In this document: positions 23,580-35,269 of the stretch, in pieces | Layout: each line of letters opens with the position of its first letter | How positions within the stretch are numbered: the first letter of the stretch is position 1 | Source: Ophthalmolycus amberensis | Taxonomy: Eukaryota > Chordata > Actinopteri > Perciformes > Zoarcidae | Assembly: GCA_024529925.1 (NCBI GenBank) | Contig: JAFEUB010001412.1 | Location: forward strand, 496,001 to 560,000 | Direction of reading: 5' to 3' | Length of the DNA stretch: 64,000 nucleotides | Notes under the pieces: model-generated | The model's input: only the letters and a program-made list of their open reading frames with translations | What the model was told of the DNA's origin: nothing | Databases searched by the model: none | Program-made: the position numbers and the translations under genes

Positions 23580-24832
23580 ACATACAAAACTCAAATTGTA
23601 TTAAATACTTAAAGGTTTAATTACAGCTTTGCTCAAACCACTCGCTTGAAAATAATGAACAATTATTGCAACAAGTGCTACACAATACTTTTTTATTTGT
23701 ATTATATGACATATGTCATATATATATATATAATCTGCAGTTACAAAGAAATTTGCTTACATATATTGAATATTCCTGAGCGTTTTTTAGCTTGAGGCCT
23801 GGTGCATCTGCATTTTAAGAGCAACACAATACAGATAATCAGCTTACAAAACAACAGTACCAGACGTGCACACATGACAACAGGACAATGTACCAAATGT
23901 AAAATGCTTCACAACAGCAGTTTACAACTACCGGGGCTTTTATATAGTCACGGTTTTAACACATTGATGGTTAGTCCGGGTAGGTAGCAAATATATAAGT
24001 GTGAATGTAAGGCACTATTTGAACCGGTTCGTACGAGTGCACTATAATACATATCGTAAGATGAAATACAATCAGATTTAAATTATACTGCTGAGGAACA
24101 TGGATCATTGCAGCACCAAAATGTAATAGAATACATCAAATAAAACTTTGAATATAAATAAGAGAAAAGCAAGTGCTGGGCACGGGGTCGAAACAACAAT
24201 TCAAACGTGTCATTTTAACATTTTAAGTAGAAATACTTTTATGAAAATATATGAATTACAGCATTATCAGTATGTGCAAAATACCAACAGGCTAGAAATG
24301 ATTGAAAAAAAGAAATATGTACATTGCAATTTATACAATGACAATACGTACCACAAACTGAGATGGCAAAAGTAACAAGCCCTTTTGTTAACGACAAACT
24401 TAACGTAAATATATTTGTACTCTGCCAGCAGATGGCAATCTGAAAATATATATTATCTTATTTACAAAATAAAACCCTAATGGAAAATAACTCCGTGAAC
24501 TGTGACCACATTACCGGGCAAATTCATACCAATATCTACAGAAAAGCTGTAACAGTAATTCTCTGTCTGAATGAGAAAGCGGACTGTCCTTCAATGATTT
24601 GCTCAAATGTACGCTCAAAATGTACATTCTGTTGTTAGACATTCACAACGAAAGCATAAACTTCTACAATCTTTGAAATACCAAAGAGCTTAAGTATGTG
24701 CATCATTTACAAATGCATAAAGGACAAATATATATATATATATTTCTGTTTGTAAAAATAAAAGCCTTTTAACAACTTGGCGGGCGATGCAAAAGGAAAA
24801 CAAAAGTGACACACACGGGGACTGTAGCGGGC
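23580..24832 (-). other. bcl6: Probable bcl6 3' UTR
   Basis: This AT-rich stretch lies directly downstream of the bcl6 stop, has no other gene and contains several TA-repeat tracts (e.g. 24729-24742). A minus-strand AATAAA (TTTATT at 23692-23697) could end a 3' UTR of about 1.15 kb. A CTCF-like CCAGCAGATGGCA lies at 24425-24437. UTR extent is inferred. Confidence 0.4.
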
Positions 24833-27658
24833 TCAGCAGGACTTCACTCGGCCTGTGATGATGTTGCTAGGAGTCCTGCAGTACTGAGCCTTGGTGTTGG
24901 TGACCGCGCCGTGCTTCTGTCGCAGGTGAAGCCTCAGCTGACTCTTGTGTCTGAAGTGGAGGTCACATTTCTCACACTGAAGAAAAGAGAGAAATCATTT
25001 ATAATCACTTTTTTTTTTTTTTTTTTAAAGGGGACAGTTTCATCCCCCAACCCCCACAGCTGCAGCTCTCCAGGATTACCACTCTGGATTTATAACTATT
25101 GATAGGCACATGGATCATGGGGGAAAAAGGATTACTCTCTTTTTAGCCAGCAGACACATTGGATAAGGAGGAAGGAACTGACGAGGAGGCTTACATGGTA
25201 AGGCTTCTCTCCAGTATGAATGCGCATGTGGCTCTTAAGCGTCTGAAGGTGGCGGAAGTGAGTCCCACAGATCTCGCAGGGGTACGGCTTCTCTCCTGTG
25301 TGGATTAACACATGGGCGCGAAGATGGGCCACCTGGAGGACAATAAAACATATATTAAAATACGTACAGTTAAAGACAGTGGTTTGATATCTGCAAATGA
25401 GAAGAAGAAGAAATTCTCTCACCTGGACAAATCTGGAGCCGCATGTCTCACACTTGTATGGCTTTTCTCCAGAGTGGATGCGAGTATGGGTCTTGAGGTT
25501 GGCTGGCCGGTTGAACTGAGCGCCGCAGATGTTGCAGTGGTAGGGCTTTGAACCTGGAAGAAAAGATCAGCAGATTGTGCAATGAATGAAGCTGTCGCAC
25601 CCATGAAGTCAGCTCGATGGTACTTTAAAAAAGGAATAATTATTCTTACCGCTGTGAACGGTCTTGTGGCTGGCCAGGTTGCCCTTGTAGCGGAAGGCCG
25701 CCTGGCAGCAGTCACACTTGTATGGCTTGTCGCTGTGAACCTGGGCCATGTGTTCTTTCAGGGAATCTTCTTCTGTGAACTTGGAGTCACACCCGTTGCA
25801 GAAGTAGACGCTGCTTTCTGTACAAAGAGGCAACACAATCAATGTGAATACAACACACCTCTGTGGTTTTGTTTGAAATAATTGTGCTGATGGTCTGCCA
25901 CCTGTGGAGTCCACTTACCACAGCTGGAGGAGGAATACTCTGAGTGCAGTTTGGTGGCGTCATCTCGGCTGTATGAGTCAGGAGAAAGGTGACCCAGTTC
26001 CATGCCCTGGGGGCTGTCACAGCCACAGGAGGAGCATCTGCGGTAGCTGAACAGAGAAAGACGACCACAGAGTTCAAATAAAGTCGAGTTCTTCTCTTAA
26101 ACATTTGTATTAAGTTCCAACTAACTAAGTTCTCACAATGATTCTGAGTTTTACCTAATGCTGCTACAAGTGCTGCTGCTGCAGCTGTCCACACTCTGAG
26201 ACATGATGATTTCCTCTCTGTGATTGCTGGCTCCGTCTTCTGCCTGGACCTCATTGTGTCCACCGGATGCACCGCTCCTACAGTGGCTCAGCGTAGGGGA
26301 CATGGCTACAGCTTCAGCACTGCCTCCCTGAGCCTCCTTTTCGTTCTCATCAGGAGATCGGTTCATAACGATCAACTTATACTTCTTCCAGTTGCGGGCC
26401 TTGGCGTCTTTGGGGCAGTCTGGGGTCTGTCTGAGGCTCAGCGTGGCGTTCCTGCTGCTGTTGGACTCAGTGGGCGAGTTGGGCTGGCAGTCAGATCTGA
26501 GGGGGCTTAGAGGGCTGCAAATCACACCTTTGCTAAAACCTGGAGACAATCTTAGGCAGCTGGTTTGGGGATGCTGAATGCCGTCTTCCTCCACGGGAGA
26601 GACGGGCCTTTGAAGGCTCCCGTGGGCTCCTGCAGGTCGGATGATAGGGCTGGGGAAACTTGTGTGGGATGGCACAGGGTGGGAGGTGGTGTTGGACTCG
26701 TTGTGAGCCATGTTGGCACTGGGCACCTGCAAGCATTGTTTCTGGGACAACGCCCCTCCTCTGGGAAGGTCGCTGACCTTATGGTTACCTTCCAGCGTCG
26801 CAGCAGGGACGGGAAGGTCCCCGTAGACGTGATAGGAACCAGAGGTGTTGATCCCCCTGAAAACATTAGGGATGACGCCCCTGCACTCCTGGAGAGGGTC
26901 TGATGTTGAAATGTGGTTGTTTCTATAGTCTGGCTCTTTCTTATCAACAGGCATCAAAGCAGGGATCTCCTCAGCCAGATGTGAGGAGTTGATCTGTCCC
27001 TCTTCAACCTCATTCCTGCACAAACATAATTCATGAGAGGTTATTAACTCCGACTCACATCTCATCCATTTTTACCCAGACAATAGAGTGTGAACATTTT
27101 ATTTTTCCCTTTACCTGGACTTGATGAACCTGTGGCAGGTGTCGGCCACGTGTTCCATCTGGAGGTAGATGGCTGTGTTCATGGTGGCCAGGACCAGACA
27201 GTCCTTAAGGTCCAGACATGATGTGTACATGAAGTCCAGCAGGATGGAGAAACCCTTGGGGTCCACTTTGGGGTCTAAGCTGATGGCACTAAGGTTTGCA
27301 TTCTTGGGGTCCATGAACACAGAATAAAAGAAACCACTGCGAGAGAACAAGAGAGCGGGAGACACGATGTTATTGAAAATTGTTGATTTGGGATGAGGTC
27401 GTGTCAGGCGCAGCGATTAGAACTAAAACATATAAAATATGGTCCCAGAAATAGTACTTCAAAGTACTCATGCTGCTGAACTCATGATGGTGAATACCTG
27501 CAGGCCACCAAGATGGCTTTGTGAGCATGAAATTGCTGTCCGTCCACCTGTATGGTGACATCAGTCAGGATGTTCCTGCTGCGGAGGCGGTTGAAGTTGA
27601 GCAGGACGTCGCCTGCATGGCGCGTGAATTGAATGCAGCCATCTGCAGTCGTGGCCAT
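24833..27658 (-). CDS. bcl6: B-cell lymphoma 6-type transcriptional repressor (BTB + six C2H2 zinc fingers)
   Basis: BCL6 is a sequence-specific nuclear repressor that recruits SMRT/NCOR/BCOR through its BTB domain. In mammals it controls germinal-centre B cells, follicular helper T cells and STAT-target genes. Eight coding exons are 27658-27498, 27336-27115, 27015-26155, 26046-25919, 25817-25650, 25553-25423, 25332-25195 and 24976-24833. They total 1953 nt and 650 residues (human about 706), all GT-AG and in phase. The BTB domain (about 1-128) contains CIQFTRHAGDVLLNFNRLRS, HAHKAILVACSGFFYSVF and YLQMEHVADTCHRFIKS. The middle repression region keeps SDCQPNSPTES and NWKKYKLIV; the KKYK motif is at residues 338-341. 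Six C2H2 fingers start with YFCNGC and end with FRHKSQLRLHLRQKHGA. BCL6 is chosen over BCL6B because of the ADGCIQFTRHA N-terminus and the long middle region. The linker between fingers 2 and 3 is SGSKPY instead of TGEKPY. The first coding exon is preceded by an acceptor at 27670-27671, so the 5' UTR is spliced. Confidence 0.94.
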
Positions 27659-27669
27659 GCTGTCGCAAT

Positions 27670-29340
27670 CTGAGCAAGAGCAACAAATAACAAATCGTTT
27701 GATCATTATTGGTGACTCTAAAAGCAACAAAGAGACAGTCGGGAGTGACATACTGCAGGCTGGGGAAAATGTATTGGCACCAATATGAGCATAAGCAGTT
27801 TTCAGAAAAAAATATTGCTTCACCACTACTCAATAGTAATATATGCACTGTATAAACAATGGCGGCATTACAATTGAATTTCGAACAAAATCACACTGTA
27901 AGCCAAACAATTGGACTTGTAATGATTTATAATGAGTAAATTGTAGATCACTTAAGACTTATAAGATAATAAACACTCATTTCATCACCTCTGACTCATC
28001 CTTCTCTACCACAAGCCACCTGCCGTCAGGGATCAAAACATTGAGCCTGACAAGTGTCTTGACAGTGTTTCATCAATGAGCGGCGCCATTGCAAACAGAA
28101 AAGTCAAAAGGGAGTTTCACTAAACCCTCTCAGCCATGCCTTGCTTCTCTTACTTGGCCGCTATGACGGTGTTATTATGACATATTATGATATTTCAACA
28201 TGGTACTTTTGAAAATCGTGATATCTGTCAGTTGTCATAGATCAACGCTGATCCTATTTTTTCGAGGCGACGACAAATCTTCGCAACGTTCAGACAGTAA
28301 ATGCACAGTGTACATGTATCGCACACACAATCCTACATCGCATTTCCAAGGATACATGATGTAGCTGTAGGTTGCATGCTTTGTGTTTCCCCTCGTGCAG
28401 TTACAGGGCAGAGTACAGCGCTGGCAGCCTGCAGCCTGGAGCTTGCAAACGTGTTTGACGTTGAGCACATTCCGTCCTGGCTGCTCAGATTAAGTTGCCA
28501 GAAACGTTACAGAGAGGTTTCCTGTTCCCCCGAAGTAGAACTCACTCATTTCATTTCGCACATTAACATTCACTCGCCTCCTGCTACACACATATCTACA
28601 GTTATCTCAAGCAGTATTCGGCCACACGGAGACGGCATGATTTGGTGGGATTTTATTTCCAAGGAGTGGTTAGTTGTTGCTGCGTTACTTCGTCTGTGAA
28701 CCAGCCAGCAGGCCAGCACAAGTCGGTTCAAGTTCAGAAACGGTGTTGAACTGTCAAGTCTGCGGATTGTCCTGTATAATAACTATGTGTTGTTTTATTC
28801 ATTAGAACTACAGGAAAGTCACCCGCTCTGCTAGACATTTAGTGACGTGAAGATTGTTTCTCGACATAAGAAATACGCAGAGAGAAAAGTCGGGTGACTG
28901 AACCAGATCGACTTGTCCTGTTGCGCCACTTCTTGCGCCTCTAACTTGCCAGATGCTGTAACAAATACAACTATAAAACGGTCTAAATCATACTGAGCTC
29001 GCTATTAATAAAATGAATGCTGCCTTAGCTAAAGGTTAACGCCGCAACAAAAAAAACATCTACTTGTTTTCAGGCAGCTGTTAAAAGTACAAATGGTCAA
29101 ATTAAATCCGCACGCAGCCTAGAAAGTCGCACTTCCGTCTAACGTTAAAAAACACAATCAAAGACGGTACAGCCATCAAAGTCAACTATCAAACTTCAAA
29201 TCTGTGAATTCACTTGTAGCTAAACGGAATGACAAAATATTCAAAATTATTGAAAAGAGTCCAGCCCCGGAGCAGTCACAGGAGCATCTGTTACTTCGCT
29301 ACACTTCTGACCTAATGCTGGGAGAATAGGAAGGAAAAAA
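27670..29340 (-). other. bcl6: Upstream intron region of bcl6
   Basis: The bcl6 coding start lies 11 bases inside an exon with an acceptor at 27670-27671, so a non-coding 5' exon must lie to the right. This stretch shows no coding exon and is probably the first intron. A candidate donor on the minus strand (AAG/GTGACT, junction at 29348/29347) would place the non-coding first exon just beyond 29348. The exact transcription start is unknown. Confidence 0.4.
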
Positions 29341-29348
29341 AAGTCACC

Positions 29349-29510
29349 TTGTAAAAGTTTCCTCGAAACTCTGTGCATCACCAGTTCTGAGAATCCAGTT
29401 CTAAGAAACACAACAGCTCAATTCTCGGAATTTCAACAGAGGACCGTACCATTATCTGTGAGACGGGGGAGCTGCTCGCCCCCATCTGCATCACTTCCAC
29501 CCTCTACCCT
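29349..29510 (-). promoter_or_regulatory. bcl6: bcl6 promoter/first-exon candidate with four STAT/BCL6-type sites
   Basis: Four TTCNNNGAA palindromes lie in 72 bases: TTCCTCGAA (29359-29367), TTCTGAGAA (29385-29393), TTCTAAGAA (29399-29407) and TTCTCGGAA (29422-29430). This is the core recognised by STAT dimers and, as TTC(C/T)TAGAA-like variants, by BCL6 itself. The adjacent 29465-29520 is GC-richer. The position, about 1.7 kb upstream of the coding start and next to a candidate donor, fits a promoter or non-coding exon 1. The motifs are seen directly; the promoter role is inferred. Confidence 0.55.
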
Positions 29511-32500
29511 CAATACTGTACGATATTACAATTGCGCTCAGTTACAATTCATTACTAATCACTTGTGTAGGGTTAGTATTGTGTGAGTAGTTTCAGCAGT
29601 TAATAGCTGTGTTTCCTAGTGGGGTTAGCTCCCTGTGTAGTGGATGGGTCCGAGTGCAAGGTCAGCTGACCGAGTTATAAATACCGTGGGGATTATGAGA
29701 GCATGTGAGTTAACCTGCCTGAGGTGCCACGGAGAGCTGAGAAAAGTCAGTCGTCTTATTTTCTAATACGTAGCAATAAAATGCCCCCGTTTTATTTGTT
29801 TTCTCTAACATCTCCCCACCACAGTTTTCTGTCTTGTGTTTGATTTCTGGCAATATTTGTATGTGAATACTTTCTCTTATAAAGTATGTTTTGTAAAAGT
29901 TTGCACTGAGCATTTGATTACCTTCCTGGGGAATTCTGCATTACTGATAATTGATCTCGCATCTTGGAGTATGTGCAGCCCTTCCTGCATGCAGTGTGTG
30001 CTGGGACTGTGTGTTTTTTTTTAAATGTCACACGTAGGGTATAGAAAGCAACGTGTGTGAGCGTGTAAAGTTTTCAACTCTCCAAAAGGCTCACTTGCGC
30101 TCGTCTGTGTTCCCACCACTTCCTGTCTCACCATCACAGCTGTATATTCATCTGGGTAATATAAAATCCTAAATGCTACCAATTAATTAGTCAACAAATC
30201 AGGAACTAACTGTTCTTTACAAGAAGTTCCCGAATAACTCCACTGTATATGTATAAATAATGTCAATAACAGTATATAATGATAAGATTGTAAAAACCAG
30301 ACTGTTACATAGACTATGTAAAAGAACCAGTGTGTAATGACATTTTCTAGATATCCGACCGCTTTCTCAATGACTGTTCCTGATTAACTCTAAAGTACTT
30401 ATTACATCTTTGTTACTATTTTGTGTCCCTTTAAGACAAGACGTGTGTTCCTACTTGTTCCTTGATAACTACGCAGATTTGTGTTTGCCTTGTGCAAAGT
30501 GTTCTAATCTGTAACCTATTCATATGTATAACCTCAGCGCCTCTGCACAGTATGCACAGTATGTTAAACATTATCTGAGAGTGGCAGGCTTCTTTTCTTT
30601 TGCACGTGATCATACTAAATATGACGTAAAGCTCACGTTTTCAAATTAGTTTTTTTCATGACAACATTATATTCTGTAAATTAATTTAAATTGTTGTTGA
30701 ATTATGACACGTTATAAGGAACCACTTGTAACATGATAATTTTTCCCTATTTCACTTTCCTGATTTAGTCAAAGCTAATGATGAACAAAAGGGTTTTCTG
30801 TGTTTTGGAATATGTAGAATTACCCTCCGTTGGCATCACCTTGCACTCTCACATGGAGAGCTGCAGCGAGGCTTTGCTGAACAAACACTTCAGGCAGGTT
30901 GGAGGATTCAGTGAGTGGGGGGGGGGGGACACAACCACAGTAATTGAGAACTAGAGCCAGTAGTTGTGACTTAACAAGAACCATGTTCGTCTCTGAAGTA
31001 AAACATTTAGACTTCACTGATCCAGTTTTATTTAGCATACATTATGTCAATATTACCTTATGCCCATTATTAACCGTGGTGTGCGTATATGTTTACAACA
31101 TGCTCATATTAGTATTGCAAACACCTTTGTTTTTAACCAGTAATAAACTAGCTTCCAATAAGTGTCAATGAAAATGTGAGTCTTGCATGGAACATCATTA
31201 GTAACACTTTACAATGTGTAGGTCATATTTAGCATTAAATACAAGGAACAGTAAAAATGATACTTAATAATTGTTCAGAGAAGTCTTGTATGAATATTAT
31301 ATCACTGCTTGAATTACCCATAAAACAGTGCAAAATAAGCATTTATACCTTCCTTTATGCTTATCTGTTGCAGAAAAGAAAAACTGACAGAATTTTCCTG
31401 TGAGATACATGAACAGTGCAGCGCAACAGATCTAAATTACAGCTGTTCAGGTGGCTATGGCAACAAAGAGGTCTATTTCTAGTTAATGTTTTCACTCTAG
31501 ATGTTTTTCCCCTGTTATCTTTAGTGGCCCAAGTTCCTGTGGGTTGATCATCTTCACATCCTTTGAAAGAAGTGATACTTTCTGGTCTGAATGAGATGAG
31601 GCAAAACTTGTTCAGAGAGCCTTGGCTGAAAATATACATCTGATTTCCTGGTTAAAAGTTGTTGCAGACAATGATGCATAGATTTGGTTAGTCAGCATTT
31701 CTCTTGCTCACATTGCTGCAGCATCTTTAATGTCACATTAGCAGTTAGCTGCACTGCAATAGCAGATAAGAGCAGATGTTAAACATACAAACTGCTGTGT
31801 GTCGTTCATTTAAGAGTCCATAATCACACAAACATGCTGCTTCTGCTTTGATTTGCAGAATACATTTCTTACAGGTTCTGATTCTTTCTGCACCACCAAA
31901 ATAAATATTTCTCCTCATCTGCTGAAAATGTAAAAAGTGTGTCTGCTTTTGCTGTTGGTCACAGAGATGGGTTAAAGGGTCAAGGGGCACTGCAGTGATT
32001 TATTGTTGCACCTCCACAATGTGTTTGATGTTGTGAGGCTTACAAAAGACAAATTAAAAGTCAATGCTGCAGAATCTGATGTATTCCGATTTTTAATCAA
32101 GGTATCAAAGATAGTGTAAAGTCTCACTTCTTTCAAAATCCAAACTTTTCTTCTAAATGTGTCGTGTCTCTGACCCCACTTGAAAATAACCCTGATGACA
32201 TCACCATAACATCTTCATTGTTATTTTCTTTAGAAAAAAAATATGTAAAATATCTTCTGTCTTTGGAGGACAAAGACAGAAGATATTTTACATATTTCTT
32301 TATTGTTTTTACCGACTGACAAGCAGTAGCCATGATAAGTAAACTGATATCAGTGAAATGGGTGGAGTGAATAATTTGTTAAAAAACACTAAAGATCAAC
32401 AGAAAAAAACTAGTAATTCCTTTCTAAACATTTGTGCCTGCATGTCATACATCAACAGCCGTCTTTTTTCATTTTCCGCGGGGCCCATCTGAAGAATGCA

Positions 32501-34287
32501 TGTCATGAAAACAGCACTGCATGGGATTTTTCCAGCCAGCTCTGGAACGAATTTGTTGCCATTGCCGTCTCCTTCTCGGCTAGTGAGAGAGGCTGTGCTA
32601 TGTGTTAACAAGCGCTCCCCCACTCCCCCCCTCTCATGAACTCCGCTGACCCGGGACCTAGACGCAGACGGATATCAACGTGCCTGTCCCAAAACATGAC
32701 CCAGGTACATGGTTGTCTGACAGGGATCAAAGGTCATATCAGTAAAATATGACTCTAAAACTAGCTCAGTCTTCACAGACACACAGCCAAAGGGGGGATA
32801 GAGGGAGGTCTGTTGAAGCAGGACTGTGCACTTGAATTTGGGGAGCAGCATGGATGAGAGAAAAACTAATTTGCAACATAATGAGTCAGTAGTTTTGCAT
32901 GGCACAAACGTTCCACAGAAAGGCAAAAGAATGAGAAAAATTTGAAGCCTGTTTGCGATCAACATGTTTAAAAGTAAAAGAAGATGCATGAAAATACCTG
33001 ACTCACTTATTTATAGCACAAAGTTCAGTGTCATTTTTCAGCAGCTGTTTATCAACACTGCACACAACCCTAAACATTGAATATGGAACGTCCATGTGAG
33101 CTAAACAAAGTGAACGTTGAACTGCCTTCATGTCGCTTGCATGGGACGTAGTTTGAAGTATACATATTTAAATTTCTGGTGGTATATGCGGTTTTTACAA
33201 TATAACCGGTGAACTTCGGGTGACTGGATGCATCAAATACTGTGGTGTCAAACTGCTAGTAAAGTGCTGAGATGATATGTTCCCATAAGTGTGAATAACC
33301 TGAAGTGTTGTAATCTATATTGTAATTAAGCAGACGTGAAACACAAGACTGTAGAGCTGAAAGAATAAGTCGATCCACAGAAAATTAATTGGCAAGAGTT
33401 TTAATCATGGATTGATAGTTGAAGTATTTTTCAAGCAAAAATCCCTTAAATTGTGAATTGATACATTTGGCTTATTTGAATATTGATCGCCCAAAATAAG
33501 CCAAAATGTGAAAACATCAACTGTGCGAACATGTAAAATTGTGAAATTGTCGTTTTAAATACTTCCTGATATTTCGACAACCAAAAATTGATTGATGAAT
33601 TAAAAAAATAATTGTGTCATTAAAAAATAATGTTAGTTGCTGCCTCTAAGACACTTTTGTCAAGTGAAACATGGTTCACGCTTTGTCACAAGAAAAAAAA
33701 ATGTTGTTTTTTGCAAAAACACAGATACATTAAATTTAGACGCAGTACAACAGGTAACACACAGAGCAAGTGACATAATATACTGAGCAACTGAAAGTTA
33801 CGTGACAAAATAATGAGTATAACAAGCGAAAAAGTCCACTAAGGGCAAGTGGTGGAGTGGTGGATGGTGGATGGTGGTGGAGATGATGATGGATGGGGCA
33901 AACAAACACTGGACTTTCAGAATTTCACTGGACCCAGAAGTCTTCTATTCATGTCCTGTGTGAAACCAAGACTACACTTTGACTTTGACGCTTATTCGCA
34001 AGAAAGTCTGTAAAGAGCGGTTGTTATGTATTTATGTTAGCTACGTTGTTACGTTTTCTTCAACTTCAACTTCAACTTCAAGTACTTTTGTTGCCTGAAC
34101 CTACCAAATCGTTTCACGTCTTTAACCTCGTGGCATTGTAAGTTTCTAAAACCGTGATACGATGAAATGTATTTAAGATTTTTTAGAAATGTCGACATTC
34201 AACGTATTCCAAGGTTTGCAAAAACGTACATTACAAAATGTGTTATGGTGACTGGCTTGCTATCTATCAATATTTCTGAGCATGTTT
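29511..34287. other. Gene desert upstream of bcl6, part 1
   Basis: No coding exon, RNA gene or classifiable transposon is recognised. Short open frames on both strands have no family motif and do not overlap into exon chains. Notable structure: a poly(G) run near 30916-30928 and a perfect hairpin at 32239-32297. The region may hold enhancers of bcl6, but nothing in the sequence proves it. Confidence 0.5.
32239..32297. repeat. Perfect inverted repeat, 27-bp arms with 5-nt loop
   Basis: The left arm 32239-32265 and right arm 32271-32297 are exact reverse complements, separated by GAGGA. The core of the right arm is CAAAGACAGAAGATATTTTA. The arms are followed by mismatched flanks, so the symmetry stops abruptly. 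It could extrude as a cruciform or fold as a long RNA hairpin. The origin may be a template-switch mutation. The perfect stem and tiny loop argue against an ordinary microRNA precursor. Confidence 0.95.
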
Positions 34288-34341
<54 letters not shown>

Positions 34342-34378
34342 CTTTATTCATCCCCAGGGGGAAATTTGTACAATTTTT
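34288..34378 (+). repeat. (TAGA)n microsatellite next to a retroelement tail
   Basis: About 54 bases of TAGA repeats (34288-34341) are followed by CTTTATTCATCCCCAGGGGG and AAATTTGTACAA. The combination of a GATA tract joined to this tail is frequent in teleosts and probably marks the 3' end of a truncated retroelement copy in reverse orientation. Confidence 0.7.
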
Positions 34379-35182
34379 ATGTAAATTCTGTATTTAATAT
34401 TCCTATTCCAGGGCCTTGCTGTTTCCTTGAGATCATAGCAGCAATAAATGAACAAGAGTTAAAGTTGAATCATTTTACATCAAGCATGCTTAATGACAGT
34501 GACAATTATACAACATTGAAAACAGTCATTTAGATGCAACCATTCCACTGTACAATGAGTTCCTTAGAGTGTCTTCTGGAATCAACAACAGGCCAGTTTG
34601 CAGTGTTACTCAGCACTGACCAAAAAATAAACGACATTATTTGGATCATCCTGTTGGTTTTAGGTCGCTTGAGGACGGAAACTCGTCCTCGTGGTCGCAT
34701 CTCAAATATAATGTTCAGAGAGGATACATGAATGGTGGCTTTGTTGCTCTTCAAAGAAAGCATCCTCAGTTGGATTATGCATGCAGAGGAAAGGTCAGCT
34801 GACCACTCCATGCAACAAGACATAAGCAAGGTGCCATGTCTCTGCCTGTGGCTTATCTGGACAACAAACAGTTCACAATCAGAGTTTATTGAAAATAGGT
34901 TAATGGACAGACAAAGACGTGTCACCATAAGCATCGTCCGACAGAAGTGGCCTAACCCGGCCCACTTTTAAAGCCCTGACGGAATACTTGAGCATGGTTT
35001 ACCTTGGATATGGGGAATGTGAGGCAATACATGTGCAAAGTCAACATAAACACATATTGCAACACTCTACCTCTCACTTCATGTTATCTGTGGAAAAGTA
35101 CCAGGGGACGCCGCGTCAACACGGCTGATTTACAGCTAAACCTCAGGGAGGACGATGGGGGGGGGGGCTGCACAGACACAAG

Positions 35183-35184
<2 letters not shown>
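34379..35184. other. Gene desert, no feature recognised
   Basis: An open frame of 134 codons on the minus strand (34934-34530) overlaps plus-strand frames of similar quality. It has no recognisable domain and no supporting splice structure. I treat the region as non-coding. Confidence 0.5.
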
Positions 35185-35246
<62 letters not shown>

Positions 35247-35269
35247 GAGAGAGAGAGAGAGAGAGAGAG
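35185..35269 (+). repeat. (GT)n-(GA)n compound microsatellite
   Basis: A long GT run to about 35247, broken once by GCGT, passes directly into GA repeats to 35269. It is likely polymorphic. It creates artefactual Val-Cys and Thr-His open frames. Confidence 0.95.

Noticed and set aside
32239..32297. Interpretation of the perfect hairpin as a microRNA gene
   Set aside because: Stem is perfectly paired with a 5-nt loop, lacks typical bulges, and I recognise no known mature microRNA.
34530..34934. 134-codon minus-strand frame
   Set aside because: Contains no recognisable motif, and plus-strand frames overlap it; no exon junctions on either side.
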